Shown here: one piece after another, positions 44,470 through 54,144 of the stretch
Numbering within the stretch: position 1 is the first letter of the stretch
Layout of the letters: every line of letters begins with the position of its first letter
Assembly (NCBI GenBank): GCA_027604705.1
Contig: JADHYV010000085.1
Coordinates: forward strand, 1-64,000
Direction: 5' to 3'
Length of the DNA: 64,000 nt
Source of the DNA: Allomyces arbusculus
Taxonomy: Eukaryota; Blastocladiomycota; Blastocladiomycetes; Blastocladiales; Blastocladiaceae
The notes under the pieces: generated by a model
The model's database searches: none
The model's input: only the letters and a program-made list of their open reading frames with translations
Told to the model about the DNA's origin: nothing
Position numbers and translations under genes: made by a program

Positions 44470-44612
44470 AAAGTAGTTGGGTGTATGACAGCAAGAGCTG
44501 GATTTTGTCAAGCACGGCGTACGACTAACGAATGGATGAGGATTGGTTGGTCTATATCTAAACAAGCGTGGCGTGATCCTCAAGCAATCTGCAGTGATTG
44601 TCTGTCTGGTCA
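44470..44612 (+). repeat. Dispersed repeat, copy 2
   Basis: Second copy of the 41925-42075 repeat. It lies about 80 bp upstream of the lectin-like fragment 4. Confidence 0.55.
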
Positions 44613-44689
44613 CTGCAGGCAGATCAACTCGGGACCTGATCATAGCTTTGCCGTGGATGCAAATGCAAATGATACACTCAGCGTGGAAA

Positions 44690-44890
44690 CGAGGACTGCC
44701 CACGCTTGTGCGTGCAAGCCCGGCTATTCCCGTGAACGCGTTCGATAGCGTCGCAATCGCGTCGTGAGATGGTCACTCGCTTGCCGGCGGCAACATGCAG
44801 ATGCTGTTCACGCAACAGTTCAATAAGGACGCATTAGTGCTCCTGCCCGTCTACCAGCTGCGCGCACTGTCAGAAGCGGTGAGATTAGCC
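44690..44890 (+). pseudogene. C-type-lectin-like fragment, copy 4
   Basis: Reads TLVRASPAIPVNAFDSVAIAS, a stop where the relatives have W, then DGHSLAGGNMQMLFTQQFNK. It corresponds to the C-terminal half of the block in copy 2 (VVRASLDIKMNPFDGVII...GAQMLFTQQF). The N-terminal half with the ACQA motif is missing and is replaced by unrelated sequence. Confidence 0.55.
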
Positions 44891-45620
44891 GGGGTACAGA
44901 CGACGATCAAGATGTGGCGGGCCTGCGTGGTGCCCGATTTGGCTCGTTGTGGTTGGCATGGATTTTTGGTTTTCTTTGATTGGCATGGAGTGCATCGTGG
45001 TGTAGTGGGTGCAATGAAGAAGATGCCTCCCTTGCCCTTGAACCTGACAGACCCGCAGCTGACTCTTGGAATCTTCGCGATATTGACCCACTCCACGTAG
45101 GCGGATTTCTTGCCCACGGCGAACGCCACACGACCGTGGGCGGCTCCACGCGACGTCGATCCGCCAACACGGACACGCCGCGACGAGCGCAATCAATTCA
45201 AACCGAACACACTAAACCTCACCATCCGATTTTTTGGGAACGCTACCCTCTCCCCCCCCCCCCCTCCAATGCGCCATGACCGGCGCGCTGCCTTCACGAA
45301 CGGTGTCCGCCGCACATTGCGCGTTCACGACGTGGGCCACGCGTGGCGGGTTCGTATCGGTGGCCCCTGTTCTCGCCGCATGGTCGTGCTCGCCATGCGC
45401 GGCGCCGCCGGAAGCCGTGAGCCATTGGTGAAGAGCGAACGCGTCGCGCGCCGTCGTGGGCTGGAGAAGGACGGGGCGCGGGCGGCGCAGGAAACGGAAT
45501 CGCGAGATGGGACCGGCCTCGTCGTGCCGCACCGCCGCCGTTATGATAGTCGTGGTGACTCATGGGACCATGGCAAGCGGTGTATACCGGATTCAGCCAT
45601 GATTGAAAGTGCGCGAATTA
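44891..45620. other. Intergenic, no gene supported
   Basis: Lies between lectin fragment 4 and TMEM234. A run of about 13 C occurs near 45247-45260. Long frames at 45110-45780 are shadows over the TMEM234 3' exon and its flank. Confidence 0.35.
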
Positions 45621-45683
45621 TCAGGCAGTCATGCACAGGAACGAGCCGGCGCCGACGAGTAGGATGCCCGCCGTGGTTCCTGC

Positions 45684-45721
<38 letters not shown>

Positions 45722-46291
45722 TCAATGCCCCATCAGCGCACCGCCAGTGCCTGCGACCAGAACGCGCCGCGCCCATGACAAAGTGAGCATATCAACATAC
45801 GCGCATCGGTCACGTTTTCGCCGAGCAACCACCCGGTGAGCCAGGTTACGGCGAGCGTGAGCGAGTTGACCATGGGGCTAGCCAGCGCGAGGTCTGGGAC
45901 AATGAATGGTCAACGCGTCAGCGGCATGGCGCGCGAATGAGAGCGGCCGTCCTCGAGAATGCGCACCGGCTTCTTGCAACGTCTTGACGAACGCGGCCGA
46001 TCCGCACAGGTTCAGGGCGAGCGGGACCATGTACTACGCGCGTAGCGTCGTCCATCGTCAGCGATAGGTGCACTCTGTGCAGCGTCACGTCAGAATACGT
46101 ACGCGCCAGTTCGTCAAGAGAGCAATCCATTGCTGGAACCATGAAGATTTGGTCGATGCATTGTCGGCGCTCGGTGACACAGTCGTGGTTGTGGCGCGGC
46201 GGAGGAACGGGTTGGTCGCGCCCCACAGCAGCACCGTGGTCAGGATCCAGAGCGTGGCCGTGCTTGAAGTCGAAGGAAAGTGATCATCCAT
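45621..46291 (-). CDS. TMEM234: TMEM234 family membrane protein
   Basis: Four exons (46103-46291, 45967-46033, 45801-45893, 45621-45679) give 135 residues, with phases agreeing at each join. Four hydrophobic helices fit the family: ATLWILTTVLLWGATNPFLR (family form ALWGGTQPLLKR), YMVPLALNLCGSAAFVKTL, LALASPMVNSLTLAVTWLTG with WLLGENVTDAR, and TTAGILLVGAGSFLCMTA. TMEM234 proteins resemble half of a drug/metabolite transporter; their transport role is not established. The last intron carries a (CT)17 tract directly before its acceptor. Divergent from the forkhead gene. Confidence 0.85.
45686..45719. repeat. (AG)17 microsatellite = (CT)17 on the coding strand
   Basis: Perfect dinucleotide repeat lying 6 nt from the acceptor of the last TMEM234 intron. 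On the transcribed strand it is the polypyrimidine tract. Confidence 0.95.
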
Positions 46292-47157
46292 GGTTCAAAA
46301 GCAGTTGCAGCAAGTGGCGAGCGGGTACACAGGTCAGATCGGTGTTGCGATAGATAGTTTGCGGCTCGACGCGGCGAAGGCGTGGCAAAGGCGGCCGAGG
46401 AAGGTTGCGAGCAGTCGAGCGAGCGTTGACAAGGGCGCTGCACGGAAATGACTTGGTCCGGCTGGAGTCTTTCAGACGGGTTTCGTCTGACGTGGTGCAC
46501 CGCACATCACGCCTTGGCCCTTGACCATCCAGGCCCCAGTTCGCCACATGCACAGGCACTTGCCGCGATGGCCATCTGGAGTGCTCGGAACGGTTCGGAG
46601 GAAACGTGTTCGGAACGTTTGGGTGACCTGAAGAAACATGAAAAGCATATTTAATCCCGCCGAAACCGACATGCGTCGGCCCCACACAGGCCCCGCCGTG
46701 CACCAAAAGAACCCTGGACCTGGGCGCTGCAAATGGCGCGTGCGTCACCGGCGCGCCGGAGATGGATGAAGGAGAGGAACAGCCGGCGATGGAAGATGAT
46801 CGTGCGGGCTCGCGCGTGAAGTGTGTGGCGGTGTGGTAAAGAAGAGCAAAGAAGAGCACGCAAAAGCCGCCAAACTGGGCCCTTGCTGAAAGCCTGGCGC
46901 ATAGACCTTCCCATCATCCCATCAGCAACTCCATCAACGGCACGGGGCCGCGGCGCGGATGGCACGACGCGCCATGGTGCCATCAGCGCCAGTTGTTCCT
47001 ATCGTGCGCCGCTGCCCTCTCTTTCGGGCAAATCAGGCTGCAGCCGCCATGCTCAACCAGTCAAATACGCGGCAGTCCCCCGGTCTCGCGCGAGGATGGA
47101 GGCTCTCCCACGACCCACGGCCAAGTCCTCCACCACCACACCACCACCACCACCACC
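46292..47157. promoter_or_regulatory. Shared intergenic region of TMEM234 and forkhead genes
   Basis: 866 bp between divergent starts. A CAC/CCA-rich run (47129-47157) sits directly before the forkhead ATG. A GCATATTTAATCC stretch near 46645 is the only AT-rich candidate core element. No gene was recognised. Confidence 0.35.
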
Positions 47158-48150
47158 ATGGCATCCACGGCCTCGACCCCTGTTTCCGCGCGGCCACCGT
47201 GCCTGATCATCCCGACGTGGTCCACTTTACCTGCTACGCCGACGACGCCCGCGACCTCCGCGCCATTACCCACGCAACCATCGTCGACCGCGACCGTGCC
47301 CGCCCCGCGCAAGCGCCGCCGCCGCCCGCCGAAAAACTATGTGGCCTTGATCGCCGAAGCCATGCTCGCCGCGCCGACCTCGACCGTGACGCTGCCCGAC
47401 ATCTACGCCTACCTGCAGCGCGCATATCCGGCGCACTATGGCGATCCGCAAGAAACGGGCTGGCGCAACACGGTGCGGTACAACCTGTCGCGGCACGCGT
47501 GTTTCCAGAAAATGGCCTCGTTCAAGTATCTCAACGACGCGGTCACGGGTGGTGGCGCGCGGTCGAGTACCGGCGGCCCGCGCACGGCCGCGTGGACGTT
47601 TTCGCCCGGATACCGCACGTATTTCGCGCAGGGCGGGACGGCGGCTGGGATCTTGGAGGCCGACGACGCGGCGTCCGCGATGCACATGTCGCCCGTGCCC
47701 GAAGGTGGCGTGGACCGCGATGCGCGCGACCGCCCGATCTACGCGTCGCCCGCCGCGACGCTGCTCCCGTCGCCGCCGACGCGCTCGGCACGGTCGATTG
47801 TCGCACACTCGCCGCCGCCGCCCATGGCGATGCCGACACCGACATGGTCGAGCACTGTCGCGGCATCGCCGCCGCAGACGCCCGAGCATGCTCTCGTGCC
47901 GGCGTGCCCGTGCGGGTCGCCTGCGTGTTCGGTGCGCGCGGTGCCTGTTGCCGCGGTCGCGCCAGGGCAAGAACCACTGTCGCCGATGCCGCCGGCGCCG
48001 CTGTCACCGCGACTGCCGCCGTCCCCGGCCGTGTCGGAGCGCACGGTGGCCGCGCCGCTGTCGCCGGCGGCCGACGCCGTTCGATTGCCGGCGGGCGCAA
48101 GGCCCGCGGGAGGGAGCGGCAAGATGTCGCTGGCGTTTTTGTTGTGTTGA
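47158..48150 (+). CDS. Forkhead-domain transcription factor
   Basis: 330-residue single-exon protein with ATG at 47158 (MASTASTPVSARPP). A basic patch APRKRRRRPPKNYVALIAEAM opens the forkhead domain (about 45-115). LTLPDIY-type helix 2 appears as VTLPDIYAYLQRAYPAHY, then GWRNTVRYNLSRHACFQKM as recognition helix 3. The family form of helix 3 is GWKNSIRHNLSLHDCF; here the His that contacts bases is Tyr (RYNLS). Wing 1 is short (ASFKYLNDAVTGGG). The rest is Pro/Ala/Ser-rich with many SPP and SPR sites, as in proline-directed kinase targets. It is a nuclear regulator by family; targets are unknown. An in-frame extension upstream exists, but this ATG has the better context. Confidence 0.88.
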   Translation: MASTASTPVSARPPCLIIPTWSTLPATPTTPATSAPLPTQPSSTATVPAPRKRRRRPPKNYVALIAEAMLAAPTSTVTLPDIYAYLQRAYPAHYGDPQETGWRNTVRYNLSRHACFQKMASFKYLNDAVTGGGARSSTGGPRTAAWTFSPGYRTYFAQGGTAAGILEADDAASAMHMSPVPEGGVDRDARDRPIYASPAATLLPSPPTRSARSIVAHSPPPPMAMPTPTWSSTVAASPPQTPEHALVPACPCGSPACSVRAVPVAAVAPGQEPLSPMPPAPLSPRLPPSPAVSERTVAAPLSPAADAVRLPAGARPAGGSGKMSLAFLLC

Positions 48151-48797
48151 GCAGGTGGCTGTTGAGCAGGTGGCGTGTACCATACATAGTGCCGAGTTGT
48201 GCTGGAGAGCAAAGATATCCGTGATTTCCCTGTCTGCGTGGCGTGGTGTTTCGGAGTGGTTCCTCTCGTGGCACGGCCTCTCCTGGCCGGCCTCTCTCCA
48301 GGCCGGCCTCTCCGGCGAGCAGCCGTGCAGCACACGTCTCCCGCCGCGCCGCGTGCGGCCACGTGGCGTGTCTCGCACCGGCGCGTCTCGCGCTGTCGCT
48401 GTCGCTGTTCGCACGGCAAGCTGCCCACCGCCGGATCGCTGGTGGGGCCGCGCGCTCGGCGACGCCCACATCGGCGCTGCCCACGGCGCTCTCCCGCCGC
48501 CCCTGCCACCGCGGTCGCCCGCTAACTGCGCGCACTCTGCTCACGACGCGCCGCGCTCCCCGCCGCCGCCCTCCCTATAAAGCCAAGATCGCTTCGCGCA
48601 CGCTCTCGCTCCCCTCCCCCACGGTCGACCTCGCCGCCGTTGCCAACTGCCCGCACTCTCTCTCTGCCGCCCTCCCCTCTCTCCGGCCCGCGCCTTTCTT
48701 TGCCCGGCCTAGACTCTCGGTCCGACAGTACCGTCCTCTGCGCGATATCCCCTTCTTGCCGCACTCGATCCCCATCCCTCACGTTCATCCCGCGACG
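48151..48797. promoter_or_regulatory. Promoter and leader of the Whi3-like gene
   Basis: Between two plus-strand genes. It contains a TATA-type element at 48576 and a long pyrimidine-rich stretch (48600-48780), as is common in fungal promoters and leaders. Confidence 0.4.
48576..48581 (+). promoter_or_regulatory. Candidate TATA box
   Basis: CCCTATAAAGCC in otherwise very GC-rich DNA, about 220 bp before the Whi3-like ATG; pyrimidine-rich sequence follows. Confidence 0.4.
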
Positions 48798-50750
48798 ATG
48801 CAACACGTCCCCACGCTCATGGCCCCCTACCCGCCGCACTTCCCGGCCGCGGGCGTGCCCACGAACGCGCACTCGCCGCCCGGCTATGCGGCCGCCGGCG
48901 CGCCCTACCCGCCCGGCCCGCCTGGGATTGCGCCTCCGCACCATCACCTGTACGCGCAACCTCCGCCCGCGCCGATGCCCGTGCCCGGCACGGGCGCGCC
49001 TGCGCCGACCATCCCGCGCGCGGCCTACCCACCGCCGCCGCACCATTTCATCGCCAATGCGCCGACGCCGCCAGCGATGCCTGCAGTGCCCATCCCGCCG
49101 CCGCCGCACACCGCCGCGCAAGAGGACATCACAACCATCTTTGTCGTTGGCTTCCCGCCGGACATGCACGAACGCGAATTCCAGAACATGTTCATCTTCT
49201 CGCCCGGGTTCGAGGCGGCCACTCTTAAGATCCCGACGCGCGACGAGATGGAGGGCGCCGGTGGGGCGCACAAGAAGCAGATTGTACGGTCTACCTGTCG
49301 GTCGAGATGATGATGTCGCATCTGATCATCTCGCTCACCGAACCGGGTCCCAACCAATAAATAGATCGGCTTCGCCAAGTTCCGCACGCGCTTGCAGGCG
49401 CTCGAGGCGCGCGACATTCTCTCTGGACGCAAAGTCGATGCCGACCGCGGGTCCGTCCTCAAGGCTGAAATGGCGCGCAAGAACTTGATTGCCAAACGCG
49501 GGCTCGCCAACGAGCTCTTCCACCCGGCCTTCCACCACCCCTACAACATGCTGGCCTCGGCTCACTCCCCGCCCATGCCCTACGCGCACTTGGGCTATGG
49601 GGTTCCGCCACCAATGCAGCGCCCGGGCACGGCGCACTCGGCCACGTCCGGCAGTCACGGTGGTACGGGCGCGATCTCGCCACCGGGCACCGACGCGTCG
49701 CGCTCGGCCATCAACGCGTACGCGCCGCCGTCCTCCACGCACCCGCAACAGCACGCGCCCGCACTGAACGGCCTCTTCACCGCGTCGTCGCCAGCCTCGT
49801 CGGTCGGCAGCCTCCCGTCGCAGAACGCGCCCGTCCCGGCATCGCAGTCGCCCGCGTCCAACGACGACGACCGCGCATCCACCACCTCCTCAGCGCCCGC
49901 CGAACCCGTCCCGACTCCAGCTTCCGCGGCCCCGGCCCCGGCTCTGATACACCCGAAACCGCTCGTCGCGACCGACTCGGGCCTGAACCTGGCCGCGGGC
50001 GACCCGCTCGGCGACGGCGTCGCCGGGCTCCGCGCGACGTGTGCGTCGGCCGGAGCCGCCGGCGCGATCCGGGCGCCCGGGTCCGCGGCGGCGGCAGCGG
50101 CGCTCGCGCGCGCGAGCGGCGGCGGGTATTCCCCGTTCAATGCCGACCCGGCGGCGTTGTGGCGGTCCGGGTCGGCCGACTTGGTCTACCCGGCGGTTGC
50201 GACCTCCCCACCGCCGCACGCGCACGCGCATGCGCGCAAGGCGCTGCGGATTAACACGATGCTCGCGAACACGCCCAACATATCTGGTGGGCCCGCGACC
50301 ACGTCGTGCGTGTCCCCCGCGTGGCCGAGCGCGGGACCGGCGTCGGCGACGCTCGCGCGGCACTCGCACTTGTTTGGGCCCGCGACGGCGCCGCTGCGGA
50401 CGGCGTCTCCGATGACGCCCATGGCGCCGGCACCGGCGCCGCAGATGAAGACGTTGGTGTTGGTTGGGAATGCGGCGTCCGCGTTGCTCGCGATGGGCGA
50501 GGCCGCGCCGGTCGCGGGACTCGTGCGTGCGGCGCTCGCGCCGGAAGTGGGGGAGGGCGGGATCGCGCTCGAGTTTGACGCATTCGAGTCGGCGGTGCGT
50601 GCCAGGGAAATGTTGGTGCGAGTGTTGGGTCCGAGCGTGGAGGCCGGGATTACCTGGGCGACGCCGGCGACGACGACGGCAACCAACAGCGCAACCGGCG
50701 GTGAGGACGAGATGGAGTGGATGGCGATCGGGAGTGCGGTGTCGCTGTGA
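48798..50750 (+). CDS. RNA-binding protein of the Whi3/Scw1 (RRM) family
   Basis: Two exons (48798-49283, 49365-50750), 623 residues. The first 110 residues are Pro/Ala/His-rich. The RRM (about 112-200) reads TTIFVVGFPPDMHEREFQNM, then FIFSPGFEAATLKIPT, then across the intron KKQI-IGFAKFRTRLQALEAR and DILSGRKVD. MARKNLIAKRGL follows. This block is diagnostic for fungal Whi3/Scw1 proteins (animal RBPMS). They bind mRNAs, act in cell-cycle and wall regulation and form condensates. A long Ala/Pro/Ser-rich linker leads to a C-terminal segment (KTLVLVGNAASALLAMGEA ... IALEFDAFESAVRAREMLVR). It aligns loosely with the second RRM (TLYVGN ... FVEFEDV..A..AL) but has lost its aromatic RNP residues. 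Confidence 0.9.
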
Positions 50751-51471
50751 TTGGGGATCACTATTGTGTTGACGCTGCGCTCTGTTTCTTCGCGACTTCT
50801 TTCTTGTTCGTGGTCTTTTGCTTTCGCTCTGCTTCTTCGCTCCAACCATCTGTGACCCTTCCCCCCCCCCCCCCCCCAACCACGGCTCCTCTGCTGCCAT
50901 CGCACACTTGCAAATACCTCGCTCTGCTACCATGCAGCCCGGTCGCCCTCGTCCCACCCATTTCCACCTGATCCCTCACCCTCGCACTTTCATAGCTCGC
51001 TGCGTGGCGTTGTTACCCTTTCTTCCCCGTTATCCGTCGCGTTGGCTGGTCCGGCGGTCGTTTCGTTTAGCTGCGCTTTCGCTGCCTTATACAAGATTCC
51101 ACTCCGAGAAATGTCGATCCGACGTGGATTGATTGCCTTGACAGGCTTGGATTGCTGTTGTGAGAAAGTGTATCGGAGAGTGAGCTCTTTTGGGTCGCGG
51201 CCGTGTTGGATGTTGGCAGCCCGTCCTCGACGTGCTGATGAACGAACGACAACGAAAGACCTGACAAACCCCGTACTCTTCGCGACAAGCTTTCAGCCAC
51301 GAACCGCGCGCGTCAGCTGCGACCAGCAGCGTTCACTTTTTCACAACCGACGCTCTCACCCTCTGGGCCCGATCCGTTCGCACGGCCATTCGTTCGCTCG
51401 TTCTAAAAAACCGATGTCATTCCCGCAAGTCTCTCCTCCATCCCGCGTGTGCCAAGTCACTCCATCCTCAC
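50751..51471. other. Convergent intergenic region
   Basis: 3' flanks of the Whi3-like gene (+) and the coiled-coil protein (-). A poly-C run (about 17) lies at 50862-50878. No gene was recognised. Confidence 0.4.
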
Positions 51472-54144
51472 TCACATGTCAAACCCGAGCCCCAACCCGA
51501 GATCCAAATCCAAGTCCAGGAACCCGGCACCACCGAGCACGTCCTCGACGGGCGCGAGCGGCGGCAACTCCACCGTGTCCACCTTTTCCACCGGCTTAAC
51601 GGGCACCAGCGTCTTCTCCACCTTCTCCACCGGCTGGACGGGCGCCGGCGCGACCTTGTTCGATCCGCGGTCCGGCTCCACCTTGACCGCGGCGGGCTTC
51701 GGTGCGTGCACGGTCGTCGCGGCCGGCTTCGGCACGTGGGTCGTCGTGCCGCCTGCGCGCGTCGCCTGCATGAGTTGCGCGAGCAGTGCCGTTTGCCGGA
51801 CGGCGTCGTCGACCGAGACGCGCGGTGGTGGTTGCGCCGCGGGGGCCGGCTTGGCCGTTGGTGCGACGGTAGCGGCGGCGGCGGCGGCGGCAGCGGCGGC
51901 GGCGGGCTTGGTCACTGGAACCGGTTCCACGGGCGGCGGCTTGGCGGCCAGCGCTGCTGCGGGAACGGCCGGTCGAGTCTCCTTGGACGGCGCCGGCTTG
52001 GACCCGTCCTCACCAATCGGCTTGGCGACCGTCGGCGCGTCGGCGGCCGGCTTCTTGAACCCCGGATCGAGCGCCTGCAGGATCGGGTCGGTCACGCGCG
52101 GCGAGACCGGGAGGGGTTTCTTGGTCGGCGAAGACGGCGCGGCTACGGCCACCGGCTTAGGCGCCGCCGCCGCGGTCGATTCGACGTTGGCCGTGGCGGG
52201 CACGGTGGTTGGTTTCGCGGTGCCCGTAGTGGTAGGTGCGGCATGGGATCGTGACGAACTCACGGGCTCCTCGTTGGCGGTCGTAATGACGGCCCGCGAT
52301 TCGGTTGCCGAGGAATTCATCGGCGCCTCCTTGGAACCGGCCGCGGGTGCGGCAGCGGCCTGCAACTTGAGGGTCTCGGCTTGTCGCGCCATGGCCATCA
52401 GGCTCACGCGCTCGTCGCCGTCGGCGGCGGCGGGCAGCGGCGGCGAAGATGCCGGCGCAGGCGCGGGAGCCGGTGTACGGGCCGTGCCCTTCGCCGTGCC
52501 AGCGTCCTGCGCCGGCACCGCGTCCGTCGAGTTCCTGGCCGTCAGCGAGCTCGTCGCCGTCGCCGTCGCGGCCAAGTCGTCGCCCTGCGCCGAATCGTGC
52601 AACTTGGTGCGCACGCTCTTGTCCGTCTCCGGCTCGTCGGCCCCGGCCTCGTTCTTGACACGTTCCTTGTCCTTCTCCTCCTGCTCGAGCTTGAACTTGG
52701 CCTCGTCCTCCTTCCACCGCGCCTCATCGGCCTCGCGCTCTTTCCGGATCCGTGCCAGCAGCTTGCCCGGGTCCACAAACTCGCCGCGCCGAATCTCCTT
52801 GGGCTTCCCGCCCGCCTGGACCAGGACATACTCGGCCAATTCGGCCACCGCACGCGCATGCGTGACTTCCGCGTCATGCATCGCGACCCAGAACTTGGCC
52901 GCCCCTTCCTCGATCTCCCTCGCCTGCTGCTCTACCACTTTCCGCCACTTGGCCAGATCCCCTCCAACCTCAATCGTCTCCAGCGCCCCGGGAACCTCCG
53001 ACGCGGGCGCCAACCCAAACGACCTGACCTGCATCTCCAGCACCTTGGCGCGCACCGTCTCGGCGGCCATCTGGTTGGCCGCAGCCTCCAACCGCGCGTC
53101 CGCATCGGCCTGCACGTCGGCCAACACCAATTCGCCGCGCTTCGCGGCCGCCGTCGCCGCGGCCAAGTGCGCGCGTAGCTCCCGATCGCGTCTGCGCGCT
53201 TCGGCGCGGTCCTCGCCCCCTGTCCGCCGCGCCGCCACGGCCGCCGCCGCCGCAGTGGGGCCGCCGCCGCCACCCGGCGCGTCGAGTTGCGCGCGCAGCT
53301 CGTCGCGCTGTCTCTGCACGACGCGCAGTTGCTCAGCCAGCCCCTGCGCCTCCGCGTGCAGCTGCGCGCCACGCAGACGGTAGGACTCGAGCAGACCGTC
53401 CGGCGGCACGGACCTGCGCCGGTCGGTCGGGGAGGAGGAGGAGAAGGAGGAGGAGGTGGCGTCGCTCCAGTGGGAGACGAACTTGCGCGCTCTGCGCGCG
53501 CCGGACCGCACGAGCGAGGCGGCGGCGGTCGCGGTCGTGGCGGTGGTGCGGTTCGACGGGGCCGCCGACGCCGCCGAGGAGGTCGTGGACTGGAAACTGT
53601 CGTTGCGCGCATGGTGGAACGAGGCGGTCGCCGTGAGCGTCGGCGGGACAACGAGCGCGGGGGGGCCCGAGCACGCGCGGTGCGGTAGGTCGTGGTCGCC
53701 CGCAACCGACGCGTGCCGACGTGGGACGCCCGAGGATGCGTGGGCCGGAGAGAGGAGACTCGTCGGGGCGCGGGCGCGCGGGGACGTCACGGTGGGGCCG
53801 GCGATCGGCGACATGGAAAAGGACGTCGCGACGGGCGATGTCGCGCGCGGCGCGGGCAATGGAGGGGGTGACTGCGCTTGCTGCTGCGGTTGCGCTTGAG
53901 CGCCGTGGACGGCGGCATCCGGCAGCCCTGCCGCCGCCGTCGGCGCCGCGCGCCGCGCTTCCGCGACGGGGTCAAGGAGCCCGGCACCGACGGGCCGCCG
54001 CGTCGCGGGCTTCTTGGTGGGCGAGTCCGGGCGGGAGCCCACGGGAGTCGACGGTGCGGGACCGACACGGGCCGGCCGTTCAGGCAGCTGCGGCGCGAGC
54101 CGTGACGAAACGCGCGGGCGCGCGGTCGCGTCATGCGCGTACAT
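51472..54144 (-). CDS. Large low-complexity protein with central coiled coil, unknown
   Basis: Single open frame of 890 residues (ATG at 54144, stop at 51472), far longer than chance. The N-terminal third is Pro/Ser/Ala/Arg-rich with SPR, SPT and TPV sites. Coiled coil from about 255 to 500: YRLRGAQLHAEAQGLAEQLR, QRQRDELRAQL, then IRKEREADEARWKEDEAKFK and LEQEEKDKERVKNEAG. Between these is a possible folded part (GDLAKWRKVVEQQAREIEEG, AKFWVAMHDAEVTHARAVAE). The C-terminal 350 residues are an Ala/Pro/Lys tail with repeated KPAA, PVEKVEK and PVKPVEK. It ends in LDLDLDLGLGLGFDM, an unusual alternating Asp/Leu/Gly terminus. It looks like a cytoskeletal or scaffold protein; no family was recognised. 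Confidence 0.7.
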   Translation of the reverse strand: MYAHDATARPRVSSRLAPQLPERPARVGPAPSTPVGSRPDSPTKKPATRRPVGAGLLDPVAEARRAAPTAAAGLPDAAVHGAQAQPQQQAQSPPPLPAPRATSPVATSFSMSPIAGPTVTSPRARAPTSLLSPAHASSGVPRRHASVAGDHDLPHRACSGPPALVVPPTLTATASFHHARNDSFQSTTSSAASAAPSNRTTATTATAAASLVRSGARRARKFVSHWSDATSSSFSSSSPTDRRRSVPPDGLLESYRLRGAQLHAEAQGLAEQLRVVQRQRDELRAQLDAPGGGGGPTAAAAAVAARRTGGEDRAEARRRDRELRAHLAAATAAAKRGELVLADVQADADARLEAAANQMAAETVRAKVLEMQVRSFGLAPASEVPGALETIEVGGDLAKWRKVVEQQAREIEEGAAKFWVAMHDAEVTHARAVAELAEYVLVQAGGKPKEIRRGEFVDPGKLLARIRKEREADEARWKEDEAKFKLEQEEKDKERVKNEAGADEPETDKSVRTKLHDSAQGDDLAATATATSSLTARNSTDAVPAQDAGTAKGTARTPAPAPAPASSPPLPAAADGDERVSLMAMARQAETLKLQAAAAPAAGSKEAPMNSSATESRAVITTANEEPVSSSRSHAAPTTTGTAKPTTVPATANVESTAAAAPKPVAVAAPSSPTKKPLPVSPRVTDPILQALDPGFKKPAADAPTVAKPIGEDGSKPAPSKETRPAVPAAALAAKPPPVEPVPVTKPAAAAAAAAAAATVAPTAKPAPAAQPPPRVSVDDAVRQTALLAQLMQATRAGGTTTHVPKPAATTVHAPKPAAVKVEPDRGSNKVAPAPVQPVEKVEKTLVPVKPVEKVDTVELPPLAPVEDVLGGAGFLDLDLDLGLGLGFDM

